A program made the position numbers and the translations under genes. DNA of 49,697 bases from Candidatus Cloacimonadota bacterium (lineage in GTDB: Bacteria > Cloacimonadota > Cloacimonadia > Cloacimonadales > TCS61), in contig JAIPIH010000016.1 of the NCBI GenBank assembly GCA_021734835.1, positions 1-49,697 on the forward strand, read 5' to 3'. Shown piece by piece: positions 25,783 through 35,276 of the stretch (position 1 is its first letter; the number at the start of each line of letters is the position of its first letter). The notes beneath the pieces are model-generated. The model was not told where the DNA came from. It was given only the letters and a program-made list of their open reading frames with translations, and searched no databases.

Positions 25783-27240
25783 ATGAATAAAAAAATAACT
25801 ATAGAACCAGTAACAAGGGTGGAAGGTCACGGAAAAGTTACTATTCACCTCGATGAACAAAACCAAGTTGTGCAATCTCGCTTGCATATCGTTGAATTTA
25901 GAGGATTTGAAAGATTTGTACAGGGTAGACCATATTGGGAAGCTCCTGTTCTTGTGCAGCGGTTGTGCGGTATATGTCCTGTAAGTCATCATTTGGCAGC
26001 AGCCAAGGCTTTAGACATGATCGTTGGCGCTGGTACAGGCGATGGGCTTACTCCCACTGGTGAAAAAATGAGACGGTTAATGCATTACGGACAAATGTTT
26101 CAATCTCATGTTCTGCATTTTTTCCATCTTGCCTCACCTGATCTGCTGTTCGGGATTGATGCTGATCCAGCTCTCAGAAACGTAGTCGGCGTTGCCATTA
26201 AACACAAAGAACTGGCTGTACAAGCAGTAATGATGAGGAAGTTCGGACAAGAGATCATCAAGGCAACAGCCGGCAAGAAAATTCACGGGACTGGTGCAAT
26301 TCCGGGAGGAATTAACAAACATCTTACTCAGACGGAAAAGGATTCTTTCCTTAATGGTGAAGATCCCATGAATGTTGATAAAATGATCGATTGGTCACTG
26401 GGAGCTTTGGAGTTTTTCAAAGGCTATCATGCCGAGAATAAAGATTTAATTGATAAGTTTGCAGCTTTCCCTTCCAATCATTTGAGTCTGGTGAGAAAAG
26501 ATGGTGCAATGGATCTCTATCATGGCGTAATTCGCGCTGTTGGTGCAAATGGAGAAAGAGTTCTGGATGACGTTGAATCTCATACTTATCTTGATCACAT
26601 TGATGAGGAAGTAAAAACATGGAGTTACATGAAATTCCCGTATCTTAAAACTATCGGGAAGAAAGATGGTTGGTACAGAGTAGGGCCACTGGCCAGAATG
26701 AATACCGCTGATTTCATTCCTACACCTCTAGCTCAAAAAGAGTTTGAAGAATTCAGAGCGTATACTAATGGGAAACCTAACAACATGTCGATGCATCAAC
26801 ATTGGGCTAGATTGATCGAGATCCTACACAGTGCAGAGATGATGAAACAACTGCTTAATGATCCTGATCTGATGAGTGGTGAACTGACTACTACAGGAAC
26901 AAAGGGCAGAGAAGGTGTTGGACTTTTAGAAGCTCCCAGAGGGACACTCTTCCACCATTACCGAATCAATGACAATGATCAGATAGATCTGGCTAATTTA
27001 ATAGTTTCAACAACTAATAATAATACACCAATGAATACAGCAGTTAACTTAGTGGCTAAGCAATTTATGAACGATCAATCCGAGATAACAGAGGGGATGA
27101 TGAATGCAGTAGAAGTTGCGATTCGCTCTTATGATCCGTGTTTGAGCTGCGCTACTCACGCTCTGGGAAAAATGCCTTTAGAGATCAAATTAATTGATGC
27201 TACTAATAAGGTGATCGATAGAAAATTAAAGAATGGATAA
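25783..27240 (+). CDS. hoxH: NAD-reducing hydrogenase large subunit HoxH
   Basis: Carries the NiFe site. N-terminal motif EPVTRVEGHGKVTIHLD, nickel ligands RLCGICPVSHH (L1) and DPCLSCATHAL near the C-terminus (L2), all with Cys and none replaced by Sec. A 25-residue tail after the last His is the peptide removed by the maturation protease encoded next. ATG preceded by AGGAG at a longer spacing. Length 485 fits. Group 3d assignment follows from the HoxFUYH gene set. Confidence 0.96.
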   Translation: MNKKITIEPVTRVEGHGKVTIHLDEQNQVVQSRLHIVEFRGFERFVQGRPYWEAPVLVQRLCGICPVSHHLAAAKALDMIVGAGTGDGLTPTGEKMRRLMHYGQMFQSHVLHFFHLASPDLLFGIDADPALRNVVGVAIKHKELAVQAVMMRKFGQEIIKATAGKKIHGTGAIPGGINKHLTQTEKDSFLNGEDPMNVDKMIDWSLGALEFFKGYHAENKDLIDKFAAFPSNHLSLVRKDGAMDLYHGVIRAVGANGERVLDDVESHTYLDHIDEEVKTWSYMKFPYLKTIGKKDGWYRVGPLARMNTADFIPTPLAQKEFEEFRAYTNGKPNNMSMHQHWARLIEILHSAEMMKQLLNDPDLMSGELTTTGTKGREGVGLLEAPRGTLFHHYRINDNDQIDLANLIVSTTNNNTPMNTAVNLVAKQFMNDQSEITEGMMNAVEVAIRSYDPCLSCATHALGKMPLEIKLIDATNKVIDRKLKNG

Positions 27241-27697
27241 TAAAATATTATTCTACGGATACGGCAATCCCGGGAGACAAGATGATGCTCTCGGGATACG
27301 CTTTATAGACGCTTTGCAGATCTGGGTAGAAGAGCAAGGTTATTCAAATATTTTTTTTGAATCCAACTATCAACTGAATATTGAAGATGCCGACACGATC
27401 TCAAATTATGATCTGGTCTATTTTGTGGATGCTACTGTAGAGGAGATAAACAGTTTTGGCATAATGGACGTGGAATTAAGCAATGCGCAAGTAGAATTCA
27501 CAATGCATGCGATCTCGCCGGGTGTTGTCCTGAGCTTATGTAAGCAGATCTATAACAAAGTTCCCGTGGCGAGCACAATTCATATTCGCGGTTTTGAATG
27601 GGAATTAGAATTCGATAAAGGCTTAACCAAAAGAGCTGAGAAAAATTTGCAGGATGCTCTTAAATACACAAAAAAATTATTGGAAGACTTGCAATAA
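27233..27697 (+). CDS. hoxW: Hydrogenase maturation protease (HoxW/HyaD family)
   Basis: Nickel-dependent endopeptidase that removes the C-terminal tail of HoxH after metal insertion. It begins LFYGYGNPGRQDDALGIRF, with the conserved Asp/Glu-type metal site, has YFVDATVEE in place of the usual second acidic motif, and MHAISPGVVLSL (conserved His). 154 residues. Starts inside the end of hoxH (eight-base overlap), the last gene of the hox operon. Confidence 0.9.
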   Translation: MDNKILFYGYGNPGRQDDALGIRFIDALQIWVEEQGYSNIFFESNYQLNIEDADTISNYDLVYFVDATVEEINSFGIMDVELSNAQVEFTMHAISPGVVLSLCKQIYNKVPVASTIHIRGFEWELEFDKGLTKRAEKNLQDALKYTKKLLEDLQ

Positions 27698-27994
27698 ACT
27701 CAAATTAAATTATCTCAATCGGATGTGTAAAAAGCAATAAAATAGATCCTGCCAATAACTGAATGTTGTCTAATTTTGCAGAGGGAAGTTGTAATATTAC
27801 TCCAATGCAACTGCCCTAGGTTTCGCTTTAGCTTAATTTCTTTGAGATCGTTTCAACTATTTTTGAGCAAATAAAAATTAAATTATCTGTTTATCTCAGA
27901 GTAAATTGGAAAATGCGTACAGTTTTATGTTTTCTAAGGTAGGTAACAATAACTATTAGATCAAATTAACTTATCTCCATTGTGATCAAAGCTG
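27698..27994. other. Intergenic region after hoxW
   Basis: About 300 bases between convergent genes. I see no gene or clear terminator. The phrase AATTAAATTATCT occurs twice, near 27704 and near 27878. AT-rich and otherwise unremarkable. Confidence 0.5.
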
Positions 27995-28939
27995 TCATTT
28001 AGAGTAAGGAAGTAACTCCGAATATTGTTCCAGAACTCTTAAAGCGCGTAAAGTATTCCAGCGGCTATCGGATCGAATTTGTTCCATATCAAAATGTACA
28101 AGGCCTGGTATTTTATGCTGTAAAGGCCAGCGATTACTTTTTCTCTGCTTTTTAAGCAGCAGTTCCAAAGCATCCTGCATCCGTTCATCATAAGGAAGAT
28201 CAATCGACTGAAAATAATCCAGACAGCGTAAAATATTATAATACCATCTTCCGGGGAAGGATAACATTGTGAAATTCTTATTAATGCTCTTACCGGTCTT
28301 ATCAGATTTGTATAAACGGTGCTGTAAAATGAATTCATGAGCCTTTCGCCTTTGTTCCAGCAGTTCATTAATCCGATATTTGTATTCGCCTTTTTCATAT
28401 TGTTGAATGCCTTCTAAAATACTGATAGTCGTGTGGAGTGAACTGTGATGAGCTCCCAACTCCCAACGGCAATTCCAACCACCATCTTCAAATTCAGCAG
28501 CTAAAATATAATCGACCATCTCATTCAATTTTGGTGATTTGATAGCGGTATAACAACAAATCCCAAGCATCATTCCTACAATGCACAAGTCTAACATACG
28601 ATCCGGACGTATCCCACCTTTATTGTACCACAGATGCTCTAACAATAATTCTGCGCTGTTTTTATACTGCGGTGTTTCCGGATGGATTCCTATATTTTTG
28701 AGTTCTAATAAAGTATAATGAGTTGATATCCATTTCGGAGTGTACCAACCGTTACCCCATTGCCCTGTCTGTGAGTTATATTTTGCTAAGAAAGCCTTTC
28801 CCCAGCCTTCCAGAGCAATCCGTTTTTGCAGTTTTTCCAATTCTTCCGGTTCGGTCTCCAACAGATCCCTTCTCGTCTGGTATTTAATAGAAACATCACC
28901 GGAAAGTAGCCAGTTGATCAATTCATCATAAATTGTCAT
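27995..28939 (-). CDS. Uncharacterised alpha/alpha-toroid protein (terpene cyclase/prenyltransferase-like fold)
   Basis: 314 residues, with no signal peptide or membrane segment. Repeating helical pairs with Gly-Gly-Trp-type turns (QWGNGWYTPKW, KGGIRPDRM, EDGGWNCRWELG, HHSSLHTTISILEG, NRWPLQHKIPG) suggest an alpha/alpha-barrel like squalene-hopene cyclase or prenyltransferase beta subunits. The catalytic DXDD of cyclases is not seen, so enzymatic activity is uncertain. Its start overlaps the gerW-like gene stop (ATGA), so the two are co-translated. Confidence 0.55.
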   Translation of the reverse strand: MTIYDELINWLLSGDVSIKYQTRRDLLETEPEELEKLQKRIALEGWGKAFLAKYNSQTGQWGNGWYTPKWISTHYTLLELKNIGIHPETPQYKNSAELLLEHLWYNKGGIRPDRMLDLCIVGMMLGICCYTAIKSPKLNEMVDYILAAEFEDGGWNCRWELGAHHSSLHTTISILEGIQQYEKGEYKYRINELLEQRRKAHEFILQHRLYKSDKTGKSINKNFTMLSFPGRWYYNILRCLDYFQSIDLPYDERMQDALELLLKKQRKSNRWPLQHKIPGLVHFDMEQIRSDSRWNTLRALRVLEQYSELLPYSK

Positions 28940-29319
28940 TTCTTTTTGAGTAGCTTACCCGTGATCATCCAAATACAAAGAGCAAAGACTATTTCTTTTA
29001 ATGGAATTACTGGAATAAATCTTGTATTAGTATCCGAAATTTCAAATATACCTAAAGGCCTGTTAGAAAAACGACCGCCTCCGCCTTCTCCGCCGGGTCG
29101 GTTTTCTTTTTCTTCACCCTCGGTTTCATCTTTAGCAACGCCTTTGATTTTTGAAATATCCGGTCCCCTACCTTGACCGCCTCCAACGCTGTATTTGATA
29201 GCGCTGACAGGAATGATTGATTTCCCTTTAGCTTCGATGAGACTACCAAACACAAATTTTACATCAGCCTGTTTCTGCATCTTATCAGTTAACGATCCCA
29301 GAATTTGTTTCAAATCCAT
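28936..29319 (-). CDS. GerW/YtfJ-family protein
   Basis: 127 residues. The core (KFVFGSLIEAKGKSIIPVSAIKYSVGGGQGRG) matches the spore protein GerW/YtfJ family, which also occurs in non-sporulating bacteria with unknown function. A Gly/Glu-rich linker (~60-85) leads to RPLGIFEISDTNTRFIPV, and the C-terminus has a hydrophobic segment (EIVFALCIWMITGK) that may anchor it to the membrane. Strong ribosome site GGAGGG. Operon with the toroid protein. No other sporulation gene is in the window. Confidence 0.75.
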   Translation of the reverse strand: MDLKQILGSLTDKMQKQADVKFVFGSLIEAKGKSIIPVSAIKYSVGGGQGRGPDISKIKGVAKDETEGEEKENRPGGEGGGGRFSNRPLGIFEISDTNTRFIPVIPLKEIVFALCIWMITGKLLKKK

Positions 29320-29361
29320 TATTCCCTCCTAATTAATAATAAAATGATTTGTTCTTTTCTG

Positions 29362-30081
29362 TTAAAAATTATAATTAATGCCAAATGACGTTCTAATTGC
29401 CGCCATTGAAGGACTGTTATATACAATATTATACAAATCGCCGCTATCATTTGCATACTCCAGATAAATATTTTCCGAATCGACAGAAAGTTGACTTGAA
29501 TAATTTATTTCAGAAAATAGATTTATACCTTTGAAAATATTGTACTCGACTATTGTTTCAATACCAAATTTCAAAATTTCGTATGTACCTTCGTACCATT
29601 GTCCAATTTCATCTGCTGTTTGACTATAACTTACACTATATCCAAACCGGCCTATACTTGTTCCTAACATAATATTTACAGGTATATTTTTTAAGGAAAA
29701 TCTTGAAGCTGCACCAATAGACTGACTATTGTAATTTGCGGTTGTTTCGTAGTGAATAAATGGCTCCCCCTCATTTTGATAATTAACAGAATTACCGGAA
29801 TTAGCGAGTCCAAGGTCAAGATAAACACCTAAGTTATTTTTAAAAAAATAGTATGCTTTAAAATTTATACCATTCATCGTTTCTAAACCACTCAAGACGC
29901 CCCCTGAGACCAACATTTGTTGCGTATTCATATTTTGTCCATAGATTTGCGGTTCCAAATGTTGAATCATAGAATATCCAACTTTTAATGAGAAGCTATA
30001 AGTATTTGGATTATTAATATTTTGTCCGAAAAGCAAACTACCAAAAAAAACCAGCAACAGAATTAAAATTGTGTTTCTCAT
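29362..30081 (-). CDS. Outer-membrane beta-barrel-type protein, uncharacterised
   Basis: Clear signal peptide (MRNTILILLLVFFGSLLFGQ). The mature part (~220 residues) is made of alternating polar/aromatic strands (FKAYYFFKNNLGVYLDLGL, GINLFSEINYSSQL) and ends ...FGINYNF with a terminal Phe, the pattern of Gram-negative outer-membrane barrels (OMP_b-brl-like). No specific family recognised. Ribosome site GGAG. Confidence 0.65.
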   Translation of the reverse strand: MRNTILILLLVFFGSLLFGQNINNPNTYSFSLKVGYSMIQHLEPQIYGQNMNTQQMLVSGGVLSGLETMNGINFKAYYFFKNNLGVYLDLGLANSGNSVNYQNEGEPFIHYETTANYNSQSIGAASRFSLKNIPVNIMLGTSIGRFGYSVSYSQTADEIGQWYEGTYEILKFGIETIVEYNIFKGINLFSEINYSSQLSVDSENIYLEYANDSGDLYNIVYNSPSMAAIRTSFGINYNF

Positions 30082-30387
30082 AAAATTTCTCCTTTTTTTA
30101 ATTTATGCTAGAGAGAGTAATTTTTGTCAAGTTTAGCTGCTTTTTTTGTTCGGTGTTTAGAGTTTTTAATAGTGAACCTTTCGATCTTGCCAGGAAAACT
30201 TAGTCGAGTCAAGAAAACCTTAATCTCTCTGCTTGCATAGGATTCCCAAAAAATACTAGTGGTTATCTTTAGTCAGATCAAGTGCTTTGATCTCTAATTA
30301 TGGTTTGTAAATGAGTTGCTCATACTTTTCAAATACTCCGCGGCTAAAGACGCTCGCTACTCACATTAAGTGTTACCCTACGTTTTT
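30082..30387. other. Intergenic region without recognisable gene
   Basis: About 306 bases between two minus-strand genes. No convincing frame on either strand and no clear hairpin. It presumably contains the promoter of the barrel-protein gene. Confidence 0.5.
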
Positions 30388-31260
30388 TCAGGCAACATCT
30401 TTCGTTCTTATATTCTTTATCATCAAAACAGCACTTACAATGGTAATAATATTAATTGTAGGGATAATAAAAATAACTGGAATGACATTCACATTAGACA
30501 TTGCCTTCGCAATAATTTTTGCAGTTAAAGCAGTCATCATTATGGATAAAAAAACGATATAAATAGTTGCGTAAAGATAACCACCAGGTTTTTTTCTGAC
30601 AAGCAAAATTCCGGTTACAAAACAAATAGGTAATAGCAAACCCAGATCAAATCCTTGAACAATCAATGTTGTGTAATGCTGTAGTTCTACAGGGTAGATC
30701 GTTCCTTTAATTAGGGGCGGGATGATAACTCCCAACCAGAGAATTGCAATTGATATTGAATTGGTAATAAGAAACCAGCCTACAAATCTATTGGGAGTTT
30801 TTACAGAAAAAGCTTCAAAAATGTTAAAATTACTTAATTGTTTAAGGGATAGGATAAAGCTAAAAAAGGTTGATGCAAGCAACGCAGCATATGCTAAAAA
30901 CATAATATTATACATTGCCATTGTTATATAAAATAAATAAGTGACAAGAAAATAGCCCAATGTACCGACTAGTAAAAAATGTGCTCGCTTTGATTTTTTT
31001 CTAAAGCCTATCAACGAAATTAGCAGTAATGGGATAGCAGCAAACAATGTGATGTAATCCTGTGCGATACCTTGCACAGCTACATCTGAAGACATATGTT
31101 GATAAATCCCTTTTCCGTAAATATCCACAATTTGTCTTCGTATAGACTCGTACTGATATGTCCCTGATCCGTCATTTGAAAAAATTCCTAAAGATGATGT
31201 AAGGGCTGATAATACAATTATAAATACAACTAGGATTGTAATAGTTTGCTTTTGATTCAT
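30388..31260 (-). CDS. Integral membrane protein of unknown function
   Basis: 290 residues with about seven to eight hydrophobic helices. The first is N-terminal (TITILVVFIIVLSALTSSLG), followed by an extracytoplasmic loop of ~45 residues and then closely spaced helices. No transporter or enzyme motif recognised. It stands alone, with A/T-rich spacers on both sides. Confidence 0.6.
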   Translation of the reverse strand: MNQKQTITILVVFIIVLSALTSSLGIFSNDGSGTYQYESIRRQIVDIYGKGIYQHMSSDVAVQGIAQDYITLFAAIPLLLISLIGFRKKSKRAHFLLVGTLGYFLVTYLFYITMAMYNIMFLAYAALLASTFFSFILSLKQLSNFNIFEAFSVKTPNRFVGWFLITNSISIAILWLGVIIPPLIKGTIYPVELQHYTTLIVQGFDLGLLLPICFVTGILLVRKKPGGYLYATIYIVFLSIMMTALTAKIIAKAMSNVNVIPVIFIIPTINIITIVSAVLMIKNIRTKDVA

Positions 31261-31519
31261 GACATACCCTTTTTACATTTAATTTATCATTACTGCTTTT
31301 ATTTTTTTTAATGCCAGTATTGATGAATTTTTAGTTTTTGTTGTCAAGAATAAATTATTTGTCTAAAGCTAATAATACTTTTACTTAACTTATTCTGCTT
31401 CTAGTGTTCATCAGTGCTTTGCCGTGTGCATTTAGTTGAGCAATATCAATTTTGAGGTCAATTATTAAAAATTCTGGACAAAATTAGGCTCTAGCATTAC
31501 TGAAAGAACAGGAGAAATA

Positions 31520-34003
31520 ATGGTGGGGAATGAGATAAAATTCAACAAAAAAGTTTTACGGAATATTTGTGAGCATCGAATTGTAAAAGAGAGAAAAGCA
31601 GATCTTAGGGAATTCCCTCCGGAGCTTGATAGAGAATTGATCACTAGTTTCAAGTGTAAAGGTATAAACAAGTTATACTCGCATCAAAGAGCAGCTGTAG
31701 ATGCGATTTTACAGAAGAAAAATACTGTGATAACAACTGGAGTTGACAGTGGTAAAAGTCTCTGTTACCAGATACCGGTTTTACATAGTTTACAAAAAGA
31801 TACACAAACTAGAGCTTTATTTTTATTCCCAACAAAGGCTCTAACCCAAGATCAAATGCTGAAATTTTCAGAACTTGTTACGGATTTACCAAGTTTTAAT
31901 CCCATCACCGGCATTTACGATGGCGATACTTCAGCCGAAAAAAGAAGAGTGATCAAGAGATCGGCGAATCTTCTGTTCACAAATCCGGATATGCTTCATT
32001 TGGGAATATTACCTCATCATACAAATTGGGCAGAATTTTTTAAGAATTTGAAATTTATTGTGATCGATGAAGTTCATATGTACAGAGGTATTTTCGGCTC
32101 TCATTTCTCCAATGTTATTCGCCGACTCAAACGCGTTGCCAGCTTTTATAGTGCAGATCCTGTATTCATCCTGACCAGTGCAACGCTTTCCAATGTGAAG
32201 GATTTTGCAGCTAAACTGATCGAGACGGAAGTTAATGTGATCTGCGAAGATGGAGCTCCCAGCGGTGAACGACATTATCTGATCTATAATCCGCCAATTG
32301 TGAACAAAGATCTTGGAATTAGACGCAGCTCTTTAATGGATACTGTTAGTATTGCAGCAGATCTCTTCAATCAGGAAGGACAAACTCTAGTATTTTCTGA
32401 ATCAAGGAGATCAGTGGAACTAATTTTGAGTTATCTGAGACAAGCAGTAGGAAACGAATCTCTGGTTCAGGGTTATCGTAGCGGTTATCTGCCCGGTGAT
32501 CGACGGAAGATTGAACTTCAATTCAGAGCAGGGAAGATCAGAACTGTGATTTCCACCAATGCCCTGGAGCTGGGAATTGATATTGGTGGACTTGATACAG
32601 TATTGATAAATGGTTATCCCGGCAGTATTGCCTCAACCAAGCAGCGTTTCGGCAGAGCAGGCAGAAGCGGGAAAAGAGCTTACTGTCTTCTGATAGCAAG
32701 CTCAAATTTAATTGATCAATATCTGGTTAAACACCCTGATTATCTTTTTTCGCAGAATCCCGAACAAGCACTGATAGATCCGGATAATCCCTTCATTTTA
32801 CTGCATCATCTGAAATGCGCTTTGTTCGAAAAACCATTTGTGACCAATGAGAAATTCGGTGACTTACCAAATGAAATTTTAGATCAGTATCTAAAAATAT
32901 TACAGAATTATGATCTGGCTTATGAAACAAACGATAAAGTATTTTGGAAAGCCAAGTCATACCCAGCCGATGAAATATCTCTTCGTTCAACGGGAGCGGG
33001 AGAATTTGTCTTGAAATGTGCTGAAAAAACGATCGGCATAGTTGATGAAAATAGTGTTAACTGGCTTACTCATCCTCAGGCTGTATATTTACATCAGGGT
33101 GAAGCGTTCATAGTTAAGCAACTTGATGTTCCTAATAAAATTGTTGAACTGAAAGAACATAAAGCAGATTATTACACGCAGGCTCTTAGTAAATCTGAGT
33201 TTGAACTATTAAAATTAAAAATAAAAGAAAATGCGATCGGTGGAGAAAAATTTTACGGTCAGATAAAAGTAATTGATATTGTGAAAGGATTTAAGAAACA
33301 AAAATGGCATACCAACGAAATCCTTGGGTATGGTGATCTTGATCTTCCGCCACAAGAGACAATTACTTATGGTTATTGGTTCACGATTTCCGAAAAAATA
33401 GTTCAAGAACTGTCTGAAACTAAAATGTGGAACAATCAGCAAAATAATTATGGTCCAGATTGGAAACAAATAGCAAAAAAAGTTCGTGAAAGAGATGAAT
33501 TTCAATGTCAGCATTGCAGTATCTTTGAGAATAAGAAGGCATTTGATGTTCATCATAAGATACCGTTCAGACAATTTGATTCTGCCGATGTGGCTAACAA
33601 AATGGAAAATCTGATAACACTTTGCACTTCCTGTCACCGTAAGGCAGAGCGGATGTTATATGTTCAAAGTGGATTAGCCGGTCTGGCTTATCTTATCAGA
33701 AATATTGCCCCTTTTTTCATTATGTCCGATCGAAATGATATTCGGGTGCATTCTTCTTCCAAGATTGGTTTGGATACTGAAGATCCCGGTATAGTGATAC
33801 ACGACTCGATGCCGGGCGGTATCGGTTTAAGTAAGAAGTTATATGAAATGCATTATAAATTACTTTGGGAAGCTTATACTATAGTTAACGGTTGTGAATG
33901 CAGCTGCGGATGTCCGGCTTGTGTAGGTCCTGTTGCCGAGCTGGGAACAGGAGCGAAAGAACAAGTGATTGCGATCATAAAAAAACTAATGAAGAATAAG
34001 TAA
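31520..34003 (+). CDS. mrfA: MrfA/YprA-like superfamily 2 DNA helicase with inserted HNH nuclease domain
   Basis: Helicase motifs in order: Q-like LYSHQRAAV, Walker A TTGVDSGKSLCYQ, PTKALTQDQ, DEVH (VIDEVHMY), LTSATL, then ALELGIDIGGLD and QRFGRAGRSGK. The C-terminal cysteine cluster of MrfA (DUF1998 region: GCECSCGCPACVG, ~792-801) is present. B. subtilis MrfA (YprA) unwinds DNA in repair of mitomycin C damage. The oddity is an HNH domain at ~647-712: CQHC (663/666), DVHHKIP (678/679), NLITLCTSCHRK (702/705/706), all key residues intact. B. subtilis MrfA has no such domain, and 827 residues is ~80 more than usual. The stop overlaps the ATG of mrfB by one base. Confidence 0.88.
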   Translation: MVGNEIKFNKKVLRNICEHRIVKERKADLREFPPELDRELITSFKCKGINKLYSHQRAAVDAILQKKNTVITTGVDSGKSLCYQIPVLHSLQKDTQTRALFLFPTKALTQDQMLKFSELVTDLPSFNPITGIYDGDTSAEKRRVIKRSANLLFTNPDMLHLGILPHHTNWAEFFKNLKFIVIDEVHMYRGIFGSHFSNVIRRLKRVASFYSADPVFILTSATLSNVKDFAAKLIETEVNVICEDGAPSGERHYLIYNPPIVNKDLGIRRSSLMDTVSIAADLFNQEGQTLVFSESRRSVELILSYLRQAVGNESLVQGYRSGYLPGDRRKIELQFRAGKIRTVISTNALELGIDIGGLDTVLINGYPGSIASTKQRFGRAGRSGKRAYCLLIASSNLIDQYLVKHPDYLFSQNPEQALIDPDNPFILLHHLKCALFEKPFVTNEKFGDLPNEILDQYLKILQNYDLAYETNDKVFWKAKSYPADEISLRSTGAGEFVLKCAEKTIGIVDENSVNWLTHPQAVYLHQGEAFIVKQLDVPNKIVELKEHKADYYTQALSKSEFELLKLKIKENAIGGEKFYGQIKVIDIVKGFKKQKWHTNEILGYGDLDLPPQETITYGYWFTISEKIVQELSETKMWNNQQNNYGPDWKQIAKKVRERDEFQCQHCSIFENKKAFDVHHKIPFRQFDSADVANKMENLITLCTSCHRKAERMLYVQSGLAGLAYLIRNIAPFFIMSDRNDIRVHSSSKIGLDTEDPGIVIHDSMPGGIGLSKKLYEMHYKLLWEAYTIVNGCECSCGCPACVGPVAELGTGAKEQVIAIIKKLMKNK

Positions 34004-35190
34004 TGAATGAGATTGAGGCGATCTTAAAAAATGTTCTTCCAGCTAACAAACGGAAGAAAGAGATTACGCAAGATCAGGAAATCCATGATCTCTTACCGGG
34101 GAAATATATTGCTGAAAATGTTTTCCTGATTGAAAAAAAGTATCAATTAAATTCAAAAAAGCACGCTAATAAAATAACAAAATTTGATATGCATCCTTTA
34201 CTCAATAGATATACTGGTGTTAAAGAGACTGCATTACAAGATCTTCTCTTCATAGATACAGAAACAACAGGACTAACCGGCGGAACGGGAACTTATGTAT
34301 TTCTTATTGGAGTGGGTTATTTCAGTGAAGCAAAATTTGTGATAAAGCAATATTTCCTAACGGATGTTTGTAATGAAAAAGACCTGATTGAGGTATTTGC
34401 TCAAGAATTGAATCTAAATAAAATATATGTTAGTTTTAATGGTAAGAGTTTTGATATTCCGCTATTAAATACGAGATCAATTTTTCATAAATGTAATACA
34501 GAGATAAACTGCTGTGGGAACATTGATCTGCTTCATATCTCCCGTCGCATTTGGAAAGATAAACTGAATGAATTTTCTCTGCAGAACATAGAACACCATA
34601 TTCTTAAATCTAATAGAAACAGAGAAAAGGATATTCCCGGAAGTGCTATTCCAGATGCTTATTTTAATTATCTGATAAATAAAAATGCTAACGAAATGAA
34701 GAATGTGATACAGCATAATAAACTTGATATTCTAAACTTGGCAGTTCTTTTGGGAAAAATGAATTCAATTCTTTTTTCAGAAGATTTCAGTCAGGCAAAT
34801 ACATTTCAGATCGGCAGGATATATTTACAGAGTGGATACATCCAAAAAGCTGTGGATATCTTTAAAAGTATTTTGACAACTGAACCGGAAAATCTCCCTG
34901 TAATAAGAGAATTATCAATGATATATAAAAGTAGGGGAGAGTTCTCGAAAGCGGCGGCTCTATGGGAAAAAGCAATGGGAGATGATGAGCTTTATGCTCA
35001 TGTAGAACTCGCTAAACTGGAAGAACATAAGAATAAAAATTTTACTAAAGCTCTGGAATTTACCGAAAAAGCTATTTTATCATACAATAAAACACAACTC
35101 TTTGATCCTGAAGTTTTACAAAAACTTAGGCATCGACAACAAAGAATACTCAAAAAGCTTGAACTGAAAAAGGAATACGACTCCGAATAG
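34003..35190 (+). CDS. mrfB: MrfB/YprB-like RNase H-fold exonuclease with TPR tail
   Basis: Partner of MrfA. Residues ~75-260 show the YprB-type exonuclease: LLFIDTETTGLTGGTGTYVFLIG (Asp85, Glu87), VSFNGKSFDIPLLNTR, and HNKLDILNLAVL, i.e. DEDD-type metal ligands. The C-terminal third (~265-390) is TPR-like (GRIYLQSGYIQKAVDIFKSI, YKSRGEFSKAAALWEKA), a feature also of MrfB. Direct TAATG coupling to the helicase gene repeats the mrfAB order of Firmicutes. Confidence 0.88.
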   Translation: MNEIEAILKNVLPANKRKKEITQDQEIHDLLPGKYIAENVFLIEKKYQLNSKKHANKITKFDMHPLLNRYTGVKETALQDLLFIDTETTGLTGGTGTYVFLIGVGYFSEAKFVIKQYFLTDVCNEKDLIEVFAQELNLNKIYVSFNGKSFDIPLLNTRSIFHKCNTEINCCGNIDLLHISRRIWKDKLNEFSLQNIEHHILKSNRNREKDIPGSAIPDAYFNYLINKNANEMKNVIQHNKLDILNLAVLLGKMNSILFSEDFSQANTFQIGRIYLQSGYIQKAVDIFKSILTTEPENLPVIRELSMIYKSRGEFSKAAALWEKAMGDDELYAHVELAKLEEHKNKNFTKALEFTEKAILSYNKTQLFDPEVLQKLRHRQQRILKKLELKKEYDSE

Positions 35191-35276
35191 ATATTTAACA
35201 GCAGAGTTTATCCTAAAAATAATCTGAATTCAGGATATAATTGACACTTATTTCAACTTTCCATTTTGTACATATC

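Noticed and set aside
25970-27160. Selenocysteine version of the NiFe site suggested by nearby selA
   Set aside because: Both HoxH ligand motifs read as Cys codons and no in-frame TGA is present.
27704-27895. Repeated AATTAAATTATCT as a mobile-element end or CRISPR-like repeat
   Set aside because: Only two short AT-rich copies with no third copy, no spacers and no inverted termini.
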